DNA from: Hansfordia pulvinata
Taxonomy: Eukaryota > Ascomycota > Sordariomycetes > Xylariales
Length of the DNA: 64,000 nucleotides
Direction of reading: 5' to 3'
Assembly: GCA_006538405.1 (NCBI GenBank)
Contig: BJKQ01000006.1
Coordinates: forward strand, 1,077,001 to 1,141,000
The position numbers were made by a program, and so were the translations under genes. A model generated the notes under the pieces. That model had not been told where the DNA came from, did no database searches, and saw nothing but the letters and a program-made list of their open reading frames with translations. Below are positions 36,419 to 45,874 of this stretch, one piece after another; the first letter of the stretch is position 1, and the number at the start of each line of letters is the position of its first letter.

Positions 36419-38986
36419 CTACTGATCCCAGCCAGCGTTTCTGATACACTCTGGGAATTGCGGGCATGGGCAATCAGAAACCATTGTCCCCGTCGCCGCT
36501 TTCTCCCCAGCGGAGCTCTCGAACCAGCTCCCAAAATCCAGCTTCATCAACAGTCTATCAATGCCACCGACGCGCTTGGGAACGTAGCTTCCGGACTCTT
36601 CGGCGTCCCAAACCGATTCTTGGCCGCCGCCGCCACCCTGTTCTCTGTGGGTATCATCTTCGCCATCACCACCATAATCATCGTCGTCGTCGTCGGCAGC
36701 GCCGCGCATATCGCCCTCACACTCCGCGATGAAGGCCGGGTCGGCGCTGAGGTCCCGCAGCGCGGCCACGGCGTCGCGCACGGCGGCGCGCACGCGGTCT
36801 TCTGCACGTTTCAGGTCACCCAGGGCGGCCCGCTCCTCAGCGGCCAAGTCCGAGAACGCGTCGACAACCCCTTCGTCCGCCTCAAGGTCCAGAGCCGCCC
36901 ACACCCCGCTCAGGCGGTGCAGCAACGCCGCCAGACGGTCAATCTGCCGCAGCAGCGCGTGCAGCGGCCCCGCGAACGAGGCTCGCGTCAACAGCAGTCG
37001 GCGCGTCAGAGCGCGCAGGTACCGCCTATGCGCCGCCGCCAGGCTCTGCGGATCATGGGTTGTCGAAGTCGAGGTCGCCGTTGCCGTCGTCGCCGTCGTT
37101 GTGGTAGGGGTGACCGGGGTGGTCGGGCCAGCACTCAAAGTCAAAGTGTTGTGGACTTTTGATGGCGATACTGAGCTTTGCGTCGAGTTCTCCGGGCGCG
37201 CACCGTCGTTGGCGCACTGCTCGCCTTTTTTGACCCAACTGTGGAAATGCTCCCATAGTCCTTCGACGACCTCGACCTGCATATATGATTCGATCTCGGC
37301 CAGGAAGAAGATGGCCGCGCTGCTGGTGCTCCAAGGGCTGCGCATAACCAGGGACCGATCGGTCCAGCGCTCTCGCAGATCCGCAATCTTGGCCATGCCG
37401 CCACGCGTCTGGCTGTAGGGCGGCCGTGGAGGAGCCGGGTGGTGTCGACGCAGCGCCGACACTTTCCATAGGTCAGTCAGTCTGAGGTGCGCTCTCCGGA
37501 TAGAAAGGAGATACGAGTTGACCGAAGTGTATGTTTGAAGATCGGAGTTTGAGAAGAAAAGGTCCAGCGGCGATGGGATCTGCAGTGTCAGAATCACGGG
37601 AACGGAGAAGAGAAGGTCGCGGAATGAAGCAGCCGCGATACAGTCGAGATGCTGCTGTCCTGCGTTGGTCGCGCCTTGGCCGTGTGAGCCCTCATTGGCT
37701 TTGGCGAGTGACAGTCGGAGCAAGCCCCTCGCGAGCTCCAGAGTCTCATCCTCTTCGGCATGCTCGCCCTGCATGGCCACAAGTACAGCCCACGTTCTGG
37801 ACAAGACGGCCGACACCTCGCCTTCTTTCACTGCCAGCGTGCTCAGAACATCCCGTTTTTCGTATGCTAGGTTGTCGGCGCGCCTCCACCTGCTTCTGAT
37901 CTTCTCGTCTGCTTGTTGCGTGAGAGCCATTGCAAATTCGCCTCGGCCAATGAGGAAGAATTCGCGCAGAATTTGTAACAAGTCCAGTACTTTGCTGAGG
38001 GGAAGGAGCTTTTGCAGAGTGGTCCTGGAGAGCGCGGACCGGATGGAGGTTATAGCCCGGGAAAGCATGGCAGAACTAAGGGGAAGGTCCAGTCCTGAGA
38101 GCTGTTCGAGCTGGGAGGAAAGATGCCCTGCCCCCAGGTTATCTGTATCGACTGGAGATCTAGCCCTTACCCTGTTAAGGGAGATGCCGATGAACAGCAT
38201 TGACCTGGCTGTCGAGGGCGAGACGAAGGAGGGGAGCAAGTCACGATCTATGGAATATCCCTGATACGTCCGGTCAGGGGCGGTGGTGTGAGTGGGGTGG
38301 ACGGATCGCTGGCTTACCTGCTCGTCCTGCTCATCGCGTCGGATGAAGAAATCATCCTCCCCGAGCGTCGGAATGCGGCCGTACAGCACCCAGGCAGAGA
38401 CTTGCTTCAGCCATGCCGTTTCGGCGACCTTGACGAGGGACAAGGCGGTATCAGCCACGTCGGCGTAGCCGGTCTGCAGCTCGCCCCTGAGCTTGTTGAT
38501 GAGCTGAGCCGCGCGACAAGGCGGGGAGGGCCGGCCCTGTGGCTTGTCGGCGTGGTCGGCGCGGGGCGACATGAACTGGACGAGCCCCCAGAGCCACTCC
38601 ATGCGGCGCGTCCAGCCGGTGAACTCCCCGACGACGGCTGTCAGGGGCACGATGCTGTAGGCGCCGACGAGGGCGGCATCGCGGCGCAGGATGGAGTCCT
38701 CGACCTCGAGGATCTTGCGCTGGAAGGCGGCCAGGTGGACGGCGCGGATGGCGGCGGCGACGGCGCGGCAGATGACGGTGGGATGGGAGGCGGCAACGCG
38801 CGCGGTCGCGTCCTGGAGGCGGCGGTGCAGGTCGCTCAGGTGGCCGGCGGCGCGCAGCAGGTCGCGCTCGGGCGGGGACAGGACCTGGTCGGGGCCCGCA
38901 TTGGCGCCCTCGCCGTGGGGGAGGGCGCCGTTCCTCAGCAGCGGGGAGGGGTGTCCCGAGAGTGATAGCAGTATTTCATGGAGCAT
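36419..38986 (-). CDS. Gamma-tubulin complex component GCP4 (Spc97/Spc98 family)
   Basis: Exons 38986-38318 and 38260-36419 with a 57-nt intron (GTAAGC donor, ATCAG acceptor) that has no stop in frame, so the unspliced frame is also open; 836 residues when spliced. The start MLHEILLSLSGHPSPLL is the usual N-terminus of this family. GRIP1-like region: KILEVEDSILRRDAAL, SIVPLTAVVGEF, WTRRMEWLW (about residues 80-130). GRIP2-like region: PLSKVLDLLQILREFFLIGRG, LQIPSPLDLFFSNSDLQTY and LLSIRRAHLRLTDLWK. Length agrees with GCP4 rather than the longer GCP2/3/5/6. The protein is a structural member of the gamma-tubulin ring that nucleates microtubules at spindle pole bodies and septa. A His/Asp/Gly-rich acidic insert (poly-Asp then poly-Gly) lies near the C-terminus. 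The frame runs on upstream to 39646 but without family similarity, so those residues are left out. Confidence 0.9.
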   Translation of the reverse strand: MLHEILLSLSGHPSPLLRNGALPHGEGANAGPDQVLSPPERDLLRAAGHLSDLHRRLQDATARVAASHPTVICRAVAAAIRAVHLAAFQRKILEVEDSILRRDAALVGAYSIVPLTAVVGEFTGWTRRMEWLWGLVQFMSPRADHADKPQGRPSPPCRAAQLINKLRGELQTGYADVADTALSLVKVAETAWLKQVSAWVLYGRIPTLGEDDFFIRRDEQDEQVSQRSVHPTHTTAPDRTYQGYSIDRDLLPSFVSPSTARSMLFIGISLNRVRARSPVDTDNLGAGHLSSQLEQLSGLDLPLSSAMLSRAITSIRSALSRTTLQKLLPLSKVLDLLQILREFFLIGRGEFAMALTQQADEKIRSRWRRADNLAYEKRDVLSTLAVKEGEVSAVLSRTWAVLVAMQGEHAEEDETLELARGLLRLSLAKANEGSHGQGATNAGQQHLDCIAAASFRDLLFSVPVILTLQIPSPLDLFFSNSDLQTYTSVNSYLLSIRRAHLRLTDLWKVSALRRHHPAPPRPPYSQTRGGMAKIADLRERWTDRSLVMRSPWSTSSAAIFFLAEIESYMQVEVVEGLWEHFHSWVKKGEQCANDGARPENSTQSSVSPSKVHNTLTLSAGPTTPVTPTTTTATTATATSTSTTHDPQSLAAAHRRYLRALTRRLLLTRASFAGPLHALLRQIDRLAALLHRLSGVWAALDLEADEGVVDAFSDLAAEERAALGDLKRAEDRVRAAVRDAVAALRDLSADPAFIAECEGDMRGAADDDDDDYGGDGEDDTHREQGGGGGQESVWDAEESGSYVPKRVGGIDRLLMKLDFGSWFESSAGEKAATGTMVSDCPCPQFPECIRNAGWDQ

Positions 38987-40349
38987 TCTGGGGCGGGGGA
39001 CGGGGGCCTGCGAGGCGGGAGAGGGGAGGAGGTCAGTCAGCAGTGGGGAGCGGACGTGACGTCGCCAGCAGCAGCGGCAGAAGCAGCTTGGGTCAAGAGC
39101 GAGGCGTGGGAGGGCAAGCGAGACACGAGACGTACGTGGGGCGGACCCGGGCGTGCTTCCGCGAGGCGATTCTATCGCCAATGTCCTGCAGGAGTAAGAT
39201 GGCGGCGCCCAGGCACTCGAAGCGACACATTTGATGGGAGGCAATGCCGACAGCCGAGGGTTGGGTTGGCAGTCGAGCGTGCAGGAGCCCATGCACTCAC
39301 TGTACGGCACGGCTCTGGCGTTGGAAGGCGTGGAAGGCGTGGGAGGCGCCCAGCAGAGGGAGGACCGAGCAGGTAGCTGGAGGTGCCCTAAGGTCGGAGG
39401 TAGGCGGTGGTTTTCCAGCGGTTGCTCAAGTCGTACAGAGCAACAGCTGGAGGTACCTGGAGTACATAGGGCTGAACTGCATGCACTACAAGGGTCGAGT
39501 GCGGATTTGTGGCTGGACGGTGTGTTCGTACACGGAGAGTCAGGTGGTTGAGTTGAGTGGTGGAACGCTTCTTTGTTTGGAACATCGGGAAGATTAATAG
39601 AAAATTGTCCTGCCGTCGGCTTCAGGGCGAGCACTCGCGAGGTCACGGCAGCTCGTGGACTTTCAGCGACCGCGGCGCGTGCGATGTTTCGCGTGTTTCA
39701 TACCTTAGGTAGTATCTACGTAGGTAACTTAGCTGCCCCCAGTCGCTGCACTCGCCGGCTTCCACGGTTTGCGGTTTGGTGAGCTATGAACTGGAAGGTC
39801 AACCTTCCGCGTTGGAAAGGACTCCGAAGTACATCTTACTGCATGTGCTTAGGTATCTGCCAGTGCCGCACCTGTGTGTTCAGATACTCGACCTCAAGTG
39901 GGCATTCAAGTCGTACGCCACCGCCCATGTATATGCGGTACCTTGAACCCTGGAGGTGGACAATCCCCATCTTTGTTCACCGTAATCGCTACAAACCTGA
40001 ATATAAAACCGTGTCGACTTGAAACCATGCAAAGGTTCTCGTTGCGCGACTCTACCTTCACCTCTTGGGGGCGGCCAACCAATTCCAGTACTCTGTCATG
40101 GTACATCTTGTCCTACCATTTCAAGCGCCGTCATCTAGACTTGACCACACCTAGGTAATAATCGTTCACCGTTATCGACCCACGCCGGCGGAGAGGATCA
40201 CCAAGCACCCCTTCAGCACTTTGAACAATGGAGCAATAAACTCGACCGGCATGCTTGATTGCTTGCCAAACTACTCAGGTCTTATTTGTTACAATGGCGG
40301 CGACAAGAACGTGCCGTTCCTCGTCGCTGCGTTGCTGCCGCTTTGCGCC
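38987..40349. other. Intergenic, no gene seen
   Basis: Upstream of GCP4 and downstream of the spartin-like gene, both on the minus strand. Nothing recognised apart from weak TAGGTA-type strings near 39703-39725. Confidence 0.55.
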
Positions 40350-42064
40350 TTATTTCTTGGTGTCCCGAGGAGTAGACGAGCGACTGATGCTGCCGCCTTC
40401 TCGGGCTTGCTGCGTGGCCTCGGCTTCCGCGCCGGACTGGCCTGATGCCCCAGCTGTCGCGGCGTCTCCCACCACAATCGACCCGCCGCCTTTCACGTTC
40501 CCGACCACCATGCCTTTGCCGACGGCCTTGATGACGGCCCTTCGCGACACGCCCGTCACGTCAATGTACACCAGCCCCACGTTCTTGGCACTGCCGCCAA
40601 TGTGTCGCGAGATGTCGCCGGCCTCCTCGCCCCACCGGTGCGTCACCATGGACGTGGCCGAAGTCGTCGCCGTCGTCAGCAAGCTTCGGGCGCCGTGCTC
40701 CATGCCGTCCGTCACTGTGGAGAAGGCCATCAAGCTCTTGTTCAGGAGGCCGGGCTTGAAGTTCTCCAGCGGCTGCCCATCCGGGCCGTAACCTTTCCTA
40801 CTGGTCGCCTTGTCCTTGCCCTTGCCCCTGCCCGCCATGTTGGCCCCAAAGTTCTGCGCCACCTTGGTGATTTGGCCGACCGTCTTGGCGGACAGGCCAG
40901 CCACGTCCCCCGACAGCTTGCCAATCTTGCGAGCTCGCTCATGTGTTATGGGCTTGAACGTCACGGGCTTCTCTGCAGCTTTCGTGTTCTTGGCGAAGCT
41001 GTCCGACCCGCTGACCATGGCATTGGAGAGGAAATCGGACCGGTAACGATGAGGCGGGACGCATAGGTGGCTTTGGAGACGAGGAACGACTTCTTATAGG
41101 CGGGGTGCAGCGCCTCCTCGAGAGCCTGTGCGGAGGCAGGGGCGACTCTGAGCTTGTTCCCTTGCCCCGCCTCAGGAAGCGTGATCTCAACCGGATCTGC
41201 AATGGGGTGTGTGTGTGTGAGCGTCCAAGGCGCCGAATGAGGCTGGCCACAAGCGGGGGGGGCTTACCTTTAGAGCCTGGCTTGACACCCGTCTCGACCA
41301 CATCATATCCTTCCCCCAGCTCCCCCAGTACACTCCCGTTCTCTTCGTCGACAAGCACGATTTGACCGCCATGGTAGGAGCTGCTGCCCTTGGCGTAACC
41401 CTCTCCGGGCTGGTACTCGGACGGGTTGTACGCCGGGAGCTGCTCCTCGGCTGCCTGCTTGGCTTTGGACGTGGTCGGTGACGTCTTTTCCGAGGATGAG
41501 GCCGACGACTTTTCCTTCGTGGCGATCCGCGGCGGTGGGGCTCGCTCCAGGAAGGCCGTGCACTGCGCCAGGATGGTCTCGAAGGTGTCGACGTCCTCCT
41601 GGAGGCCTTTGCGAGAACCGACCTGGGGGAACTCGAGCCGAGTGAAAGCGCCGCTGTCGTGCCCCAAGTCCCATCGGGGGATCAGGTAGCTCGTGGGCGG
41701 CTGGTGGTAGATCTGAGTGGTGGCGGGGAGGGGTATGTCCAGGTCAGGCGGAAGGTGGAGGTGGAGGTAGAAGTCCTGCTCCTCGCTGCCGCCGGTCGTG
41801 GCATCGTACGAGGGCGGGTCGCCGGCGTTGGACGAGGTCGGCACCATCAGCAGCGACAGAGTCTGAGGGCCGTCGGGGGTGAGGGACTTCTCCTTGCCAT
41901 GGCTGAGATGGTATGCCGAGACGCCTTGGATGGCGTAGAGCAGCTTCGGGTCCTGTGCGCACAGCGCGTCAGCTTGTCATGGCGGGCCGGGGGCGCTCGC
42001 GCTCGCTCGGGGCCCATCTCGCGCGAGGGGGGAGCATTTGACCTACGTTCTGTCCAGACGCCAT
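40350..42064 (-). CDS. Spartin / senescence-domain protein (one apparent frameshift)
   Basis: Exons 42064-42047 (MASGQN), 41952-41268 and 41196-40350, with introns of 94 and 71 nt (GTAGGT and GTAAGC donors, CACAG and TGCAG acceptors) in matching phases. A single base is missing near 41040: the frame reading SRLIVTG before it continues as SDFLSNAM one frame over. With that base, 516 residues. The N-terminal half (DPKLLYAIQGVSAYHLSHG, FYLHLHLPP) is the fungal spartin-like part; a Ser/Lys/Glu-rich linker follows. The C-terminal half has the senescence-domain pattern: KATYASRLIV, AKTVGQITKVAQNFGANMAG, SATSMVTHRWGEEAG, AKNVGLVYIDVTGVSRRAVIKA. In animals and plants this domain associates with lipid droplets and membranes; the fungal role is not established. 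The tail is Ser/Thr/Gln-rich. Unless the base is an assembly error, the C-terminal domain is lost. Confidence 0.82.
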
Positions 42065-45000
42065 GTTGCGATGGCGTTGCAGGCGCAGCGCGCGGTGATG
42101 TGGCGCTTAGCAGTGGGCGGGTCTTTGGGGGTGAGCCAATTGAGGGGTAATTCAGTCTGGACGGAACAGGGTTTCAAGAGGTGTCGAATCGAGGAGGCAC
42201 AGCAGCGACCTGGACCAGGGACGCAGGAAAATCTATGAGAGTGCACGTAATTGTAGGTGAAGGGAATGGCCGGCCAAAAGCACACGAGAGCGGGAGAGGA
42301 GGTGGTGTTGACAAAGAGCGCGCGCGGCGTGGGCGCAAAGCAAACGTCACCCACCCCCTGCCGTCGTCACACGTCACCTCGGCCAAGCGCGCCTACTCGG
42401 AAAAGTTGGACAGGAGGGGGTCGGATTTGGAGGGAGCTTGGGACGCCAGGAGGCCACCCACCCGCGCCCACTCACGGCGGCCACCCACGGACGGCTCTCC
42501 TCCCTCTCCCACGCAATAGCCTCATGCAACCGCCACGGGCAGGTGCTTGTCCATCCGGCGCTTGGCTTGTCGCAAGGTGCAATAGGGGCATCAATATTGA
42601 CCTACGAGTCCATGTACTCGTAAGCACACCCCCAGGGCGCAAGGTTGCCTGCACAAGCGCGCATGTGGTCGGCGCTTAGCTACGACGACGACGATGGGGC
42701 TGGGCCGACGGCGGGTACCACGGCTGGAGTTTGAGTACAGCGGCAAAGACCCTTTTTTGGTTCCCTACCTAAGTAGACAAGGATCAAAGGAAAATACCGT
42801 ATCATTCATAGGTGGTTCGGGAGCGGGCAGCTCAATGTTCAAACCCGCCAAGCGCCCAGATGTGGCACGTCATGGGCCTCCCCATTCGATCGCCACCGGG
42901 GTCGACACGCAGGGAAAACAGGACATGGCGGCCACCACGTCACATACCTGCGCCATTCCGGCCCGAGCCGTGTTTTCACGGCCGGAGTCTTGACGTCTCG
43001 TTTCCTCGCCGGGCGTCCTGGAAAGAGCATCAACGCAGTGCTTTCTGGCCAACAGTCTGCGGAGCAGGCGTTTTTTCAAGAGGGGGGCGAGGGGAGAGGA
43101 GTAATTCTGAGCAATCCCTGTCGATCCATGGAGGGGTTGCCCATGTACCCTACCTCCTACCCTACAACCCCCGAGACACCTAATGGCGGCACCTGCATGG
43201 TTCGGCTAGGTTGGGTGAGGCACATCGAGCTAGGTAGGGATGCATATCGATGCAGAGTAGACCCAATACTCCCGTCCTTCCTGGTGCCCGGGGTAGCTGT
43301 TCAGACACACCTGGCATCTTGAGGTAAACAGCGAAAGGCCATGTGCACAGACCTGAGTTGCTTTCCAGAGGATATCGTGTCAAACTGGTGCCTCACCAGA
43401 CAGTCTCTCTCCCTCTCTTCTGTCATGGCCTCGAATGCTCTTCGCATTATTTCAGTATTGCCCATCCTCTCAGCGTCAAGTCAGCTGTCGAGTCGAGGAA
43501 GTGAAAGAGGTTGAAAGTACAGGCAGCACTCGAGAAACAACACAGGTATGCGTGGGCGGCGAAGGAGAAACAGAAGAGAGAAGCGTACCAAAAACATCGC
43601 ATGGGCTCTGGTGAGGATGTGCGATCAACAAGGTCCACAGCAGGCCGTCGCACAGATGAACCAAGTCCCCTGGCGATCCCTCCAGGGTGTCACATTGCGG
43701 CAAGAGTGCGATGGGACCACCATCGGCGTTGGGGGCCAGATTGCGACGAAGTGTAGATGGGTTCGGCAATCCAAACTCATAATAAGCCAAGCCACTTCGC
43801 AGGGCCGCACCTCAGCCTTAGGTGCCACGGCGTACACGAAAACTCGGCACGACCACCCCGTGCAACCTCAGCACATGGGAGTTTGGAGCATGGAGCATGG
43901 GGAAGCGGGGTGGTTTCATTCGGCCATCTATTTGGTGTACGTTAGCTCCTAAGTGTTCGAGAAGAGTCGTGATGATGGGCCGATCCAGGGATCAAGGGAA
44001 AGAGGGAGAGACCCCATCTGAACATCCACAATGTCCAGCGTGCCCATGCATGTCAGGAGACATTGATAGGAGCCCGAGGGTCAAAGGGCACCAGGACAAT
44101 TCCTCTGCCCATTATGGTCGATGATGGGGAGAGATGAAGAGAAAGACGGACCGCATCTGCCACGGGGTGTCGCTTGCTTTTCGGGGAAACCCAGCCACCC
44201 ACAGCAGGTCTACGTACACGTGGGTAAGGTCCGTAGGTGGTGGCAGGAGTCAGGACATACGGAAGTCGGGCTGTCGCTGCTGAGGGGGCGCTTGCCTCAA
44301 CAATACCTAAAATAGGAGAGTGGAAGGGATCTTACTTAGTCCATGCAATTGCTCGAGATATAGCTCCAGCCGTTTTTACCTTGAACATACTTGTAAGCCA
44401 AGCATGCAACTTCCAAGGTTGTCCGGCACAGCACCTTCCACGGCGTGATGGATGTCAAGCTGCAGAGCTCGTGTACCATTTTCTATCAGGAGCAGCCACC
44501 TGGGGCTGGCTTGGGTCAGTCCATGATACACGTTCCTCCCGCAGAGGAAGATACCTCTCGTAGGTGTGGCAATTGGAGCCCTTGAACAGCTTCAGCTCTA
44601 GCTTGAGTAGGTATCTAGCTACATGTAGGAGCCTGCGGGGTCCTACGGCGACAGACCGCGATAACTCTCCATCACGGGCCTGTAGCCGACACGATACCTT
44701 ACTAAAGCCCCACGATGCCGAAGCCAGGCAGACGGATCCATGCTGCATTCGGCTCCACCTCGACGAGTATAGTCAGGCAGTATGCGCCGCGGGCAATCTT
44801 GCGCAGCCACTACCACTGCCGACCTAGTTGTACATGAGCAAGTCCGGGCCAGTACTCGTAGCGGTAAGGCCGGCTTGTGATTAGTGCGATTAGTACTGTC
44901 CTGGAGCCCGCTGTGCCCGCCTGTACGAGAGCTTCTCCGCGTCTCGGAGGATGGGATGGGCTGCCTAAACAAGCAGTACGAGAGGTAGCTGGAAGTTACC

Positions 45001-45874
45001 TGGTAGGTACCTACCTTTACTAAAGGACCTCAGAGAGATACGACCTCGCGACTGAAGTAGTACTCGTAGAAGCAGGAACGGAATCGAGTGACCTGGAGGT
45101 CGTACCTGCCTGATCGCTCGCGGGCCGCACCAGCCTCACCTGACTGTCGCACCGGCGAGCCCGCTCTCGTCCGACCCGGCCGTCCCTTCCACCTTCCATT
45201 CCCTCCCTCCGGCTTGCCTGTGGCACATTCACTCAATCATGTCCGCGTGCTGCTCACCCGGCCCTGCCTTCTGCTGACATCGGCTATCCCTGGCTGGCTG
45301 TTGAGGCTCGTCATCGTCCTCGTCACCACCGCCATCACCACACTGCCGCCCCCGACCTCTGGGTGCGCTCAACCCCACAGCCGCGCCCCCGGCTTTGCGG
45401 GCTGAGCTGTCGTCAGTGTCGTTTCTCGGCGCCATCACGCCCTCCCCGCCATCCTCTCTGGCGCCGCAATTCTCTCATCAGTTCGACCTGCGTGCCTGCG
45501 GGCTTGCTTGCCACCTCTGCGCCCAGGATCCTCCCGCATCTCGCCCACCGCCCCAGCTCGAGTATCGCACACGCCCGGCGCATACATGCATTCAGAACAG
45601 CCAATGGCGCCGTCTTGATCCTCGACACTACCCATCCGTCACGACGTTTTATGCCTGCTTCACATCACGCCTGCGCATCATCATTCGCGTCCTTCGCAGT
45701 TCCGCCGCGATAACGAATTGTCTGCCTTTCACGGATACAATAGTCCCAAAGCTTCGATCGGCTATCTCCTGCATGCTTAACTGTTGCTTCTGCCTCTCAT
45801 AGGCCTTTTGCAAAGTCTGCCCCGGTTTCTTCGATATCCACGACAGCCTCCCGACCAAGCTCGTTGCGCGAAAC
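42065..45874. other. Divergent intergenic (3.8 kb), no gene seen
   Basis: Shared upstream region of the spartin-like gene (-) and the Zn2Cys6 regulator (+). TACTCGTA sites at 42615, 44853 and 45061; AGGTACCTACCT-like string at about 45003-45018. The last 700 bases before 45875 are CT-rich and could be a long leader of the transcription factor. Confidence 0.55.

Noticed and set aside
36419..39646. 1075-residue reading of the GCP4 frame
   Set aside because: The residues before MLHEILL have no family similarity and the family starts there; upstream is chance open frame.
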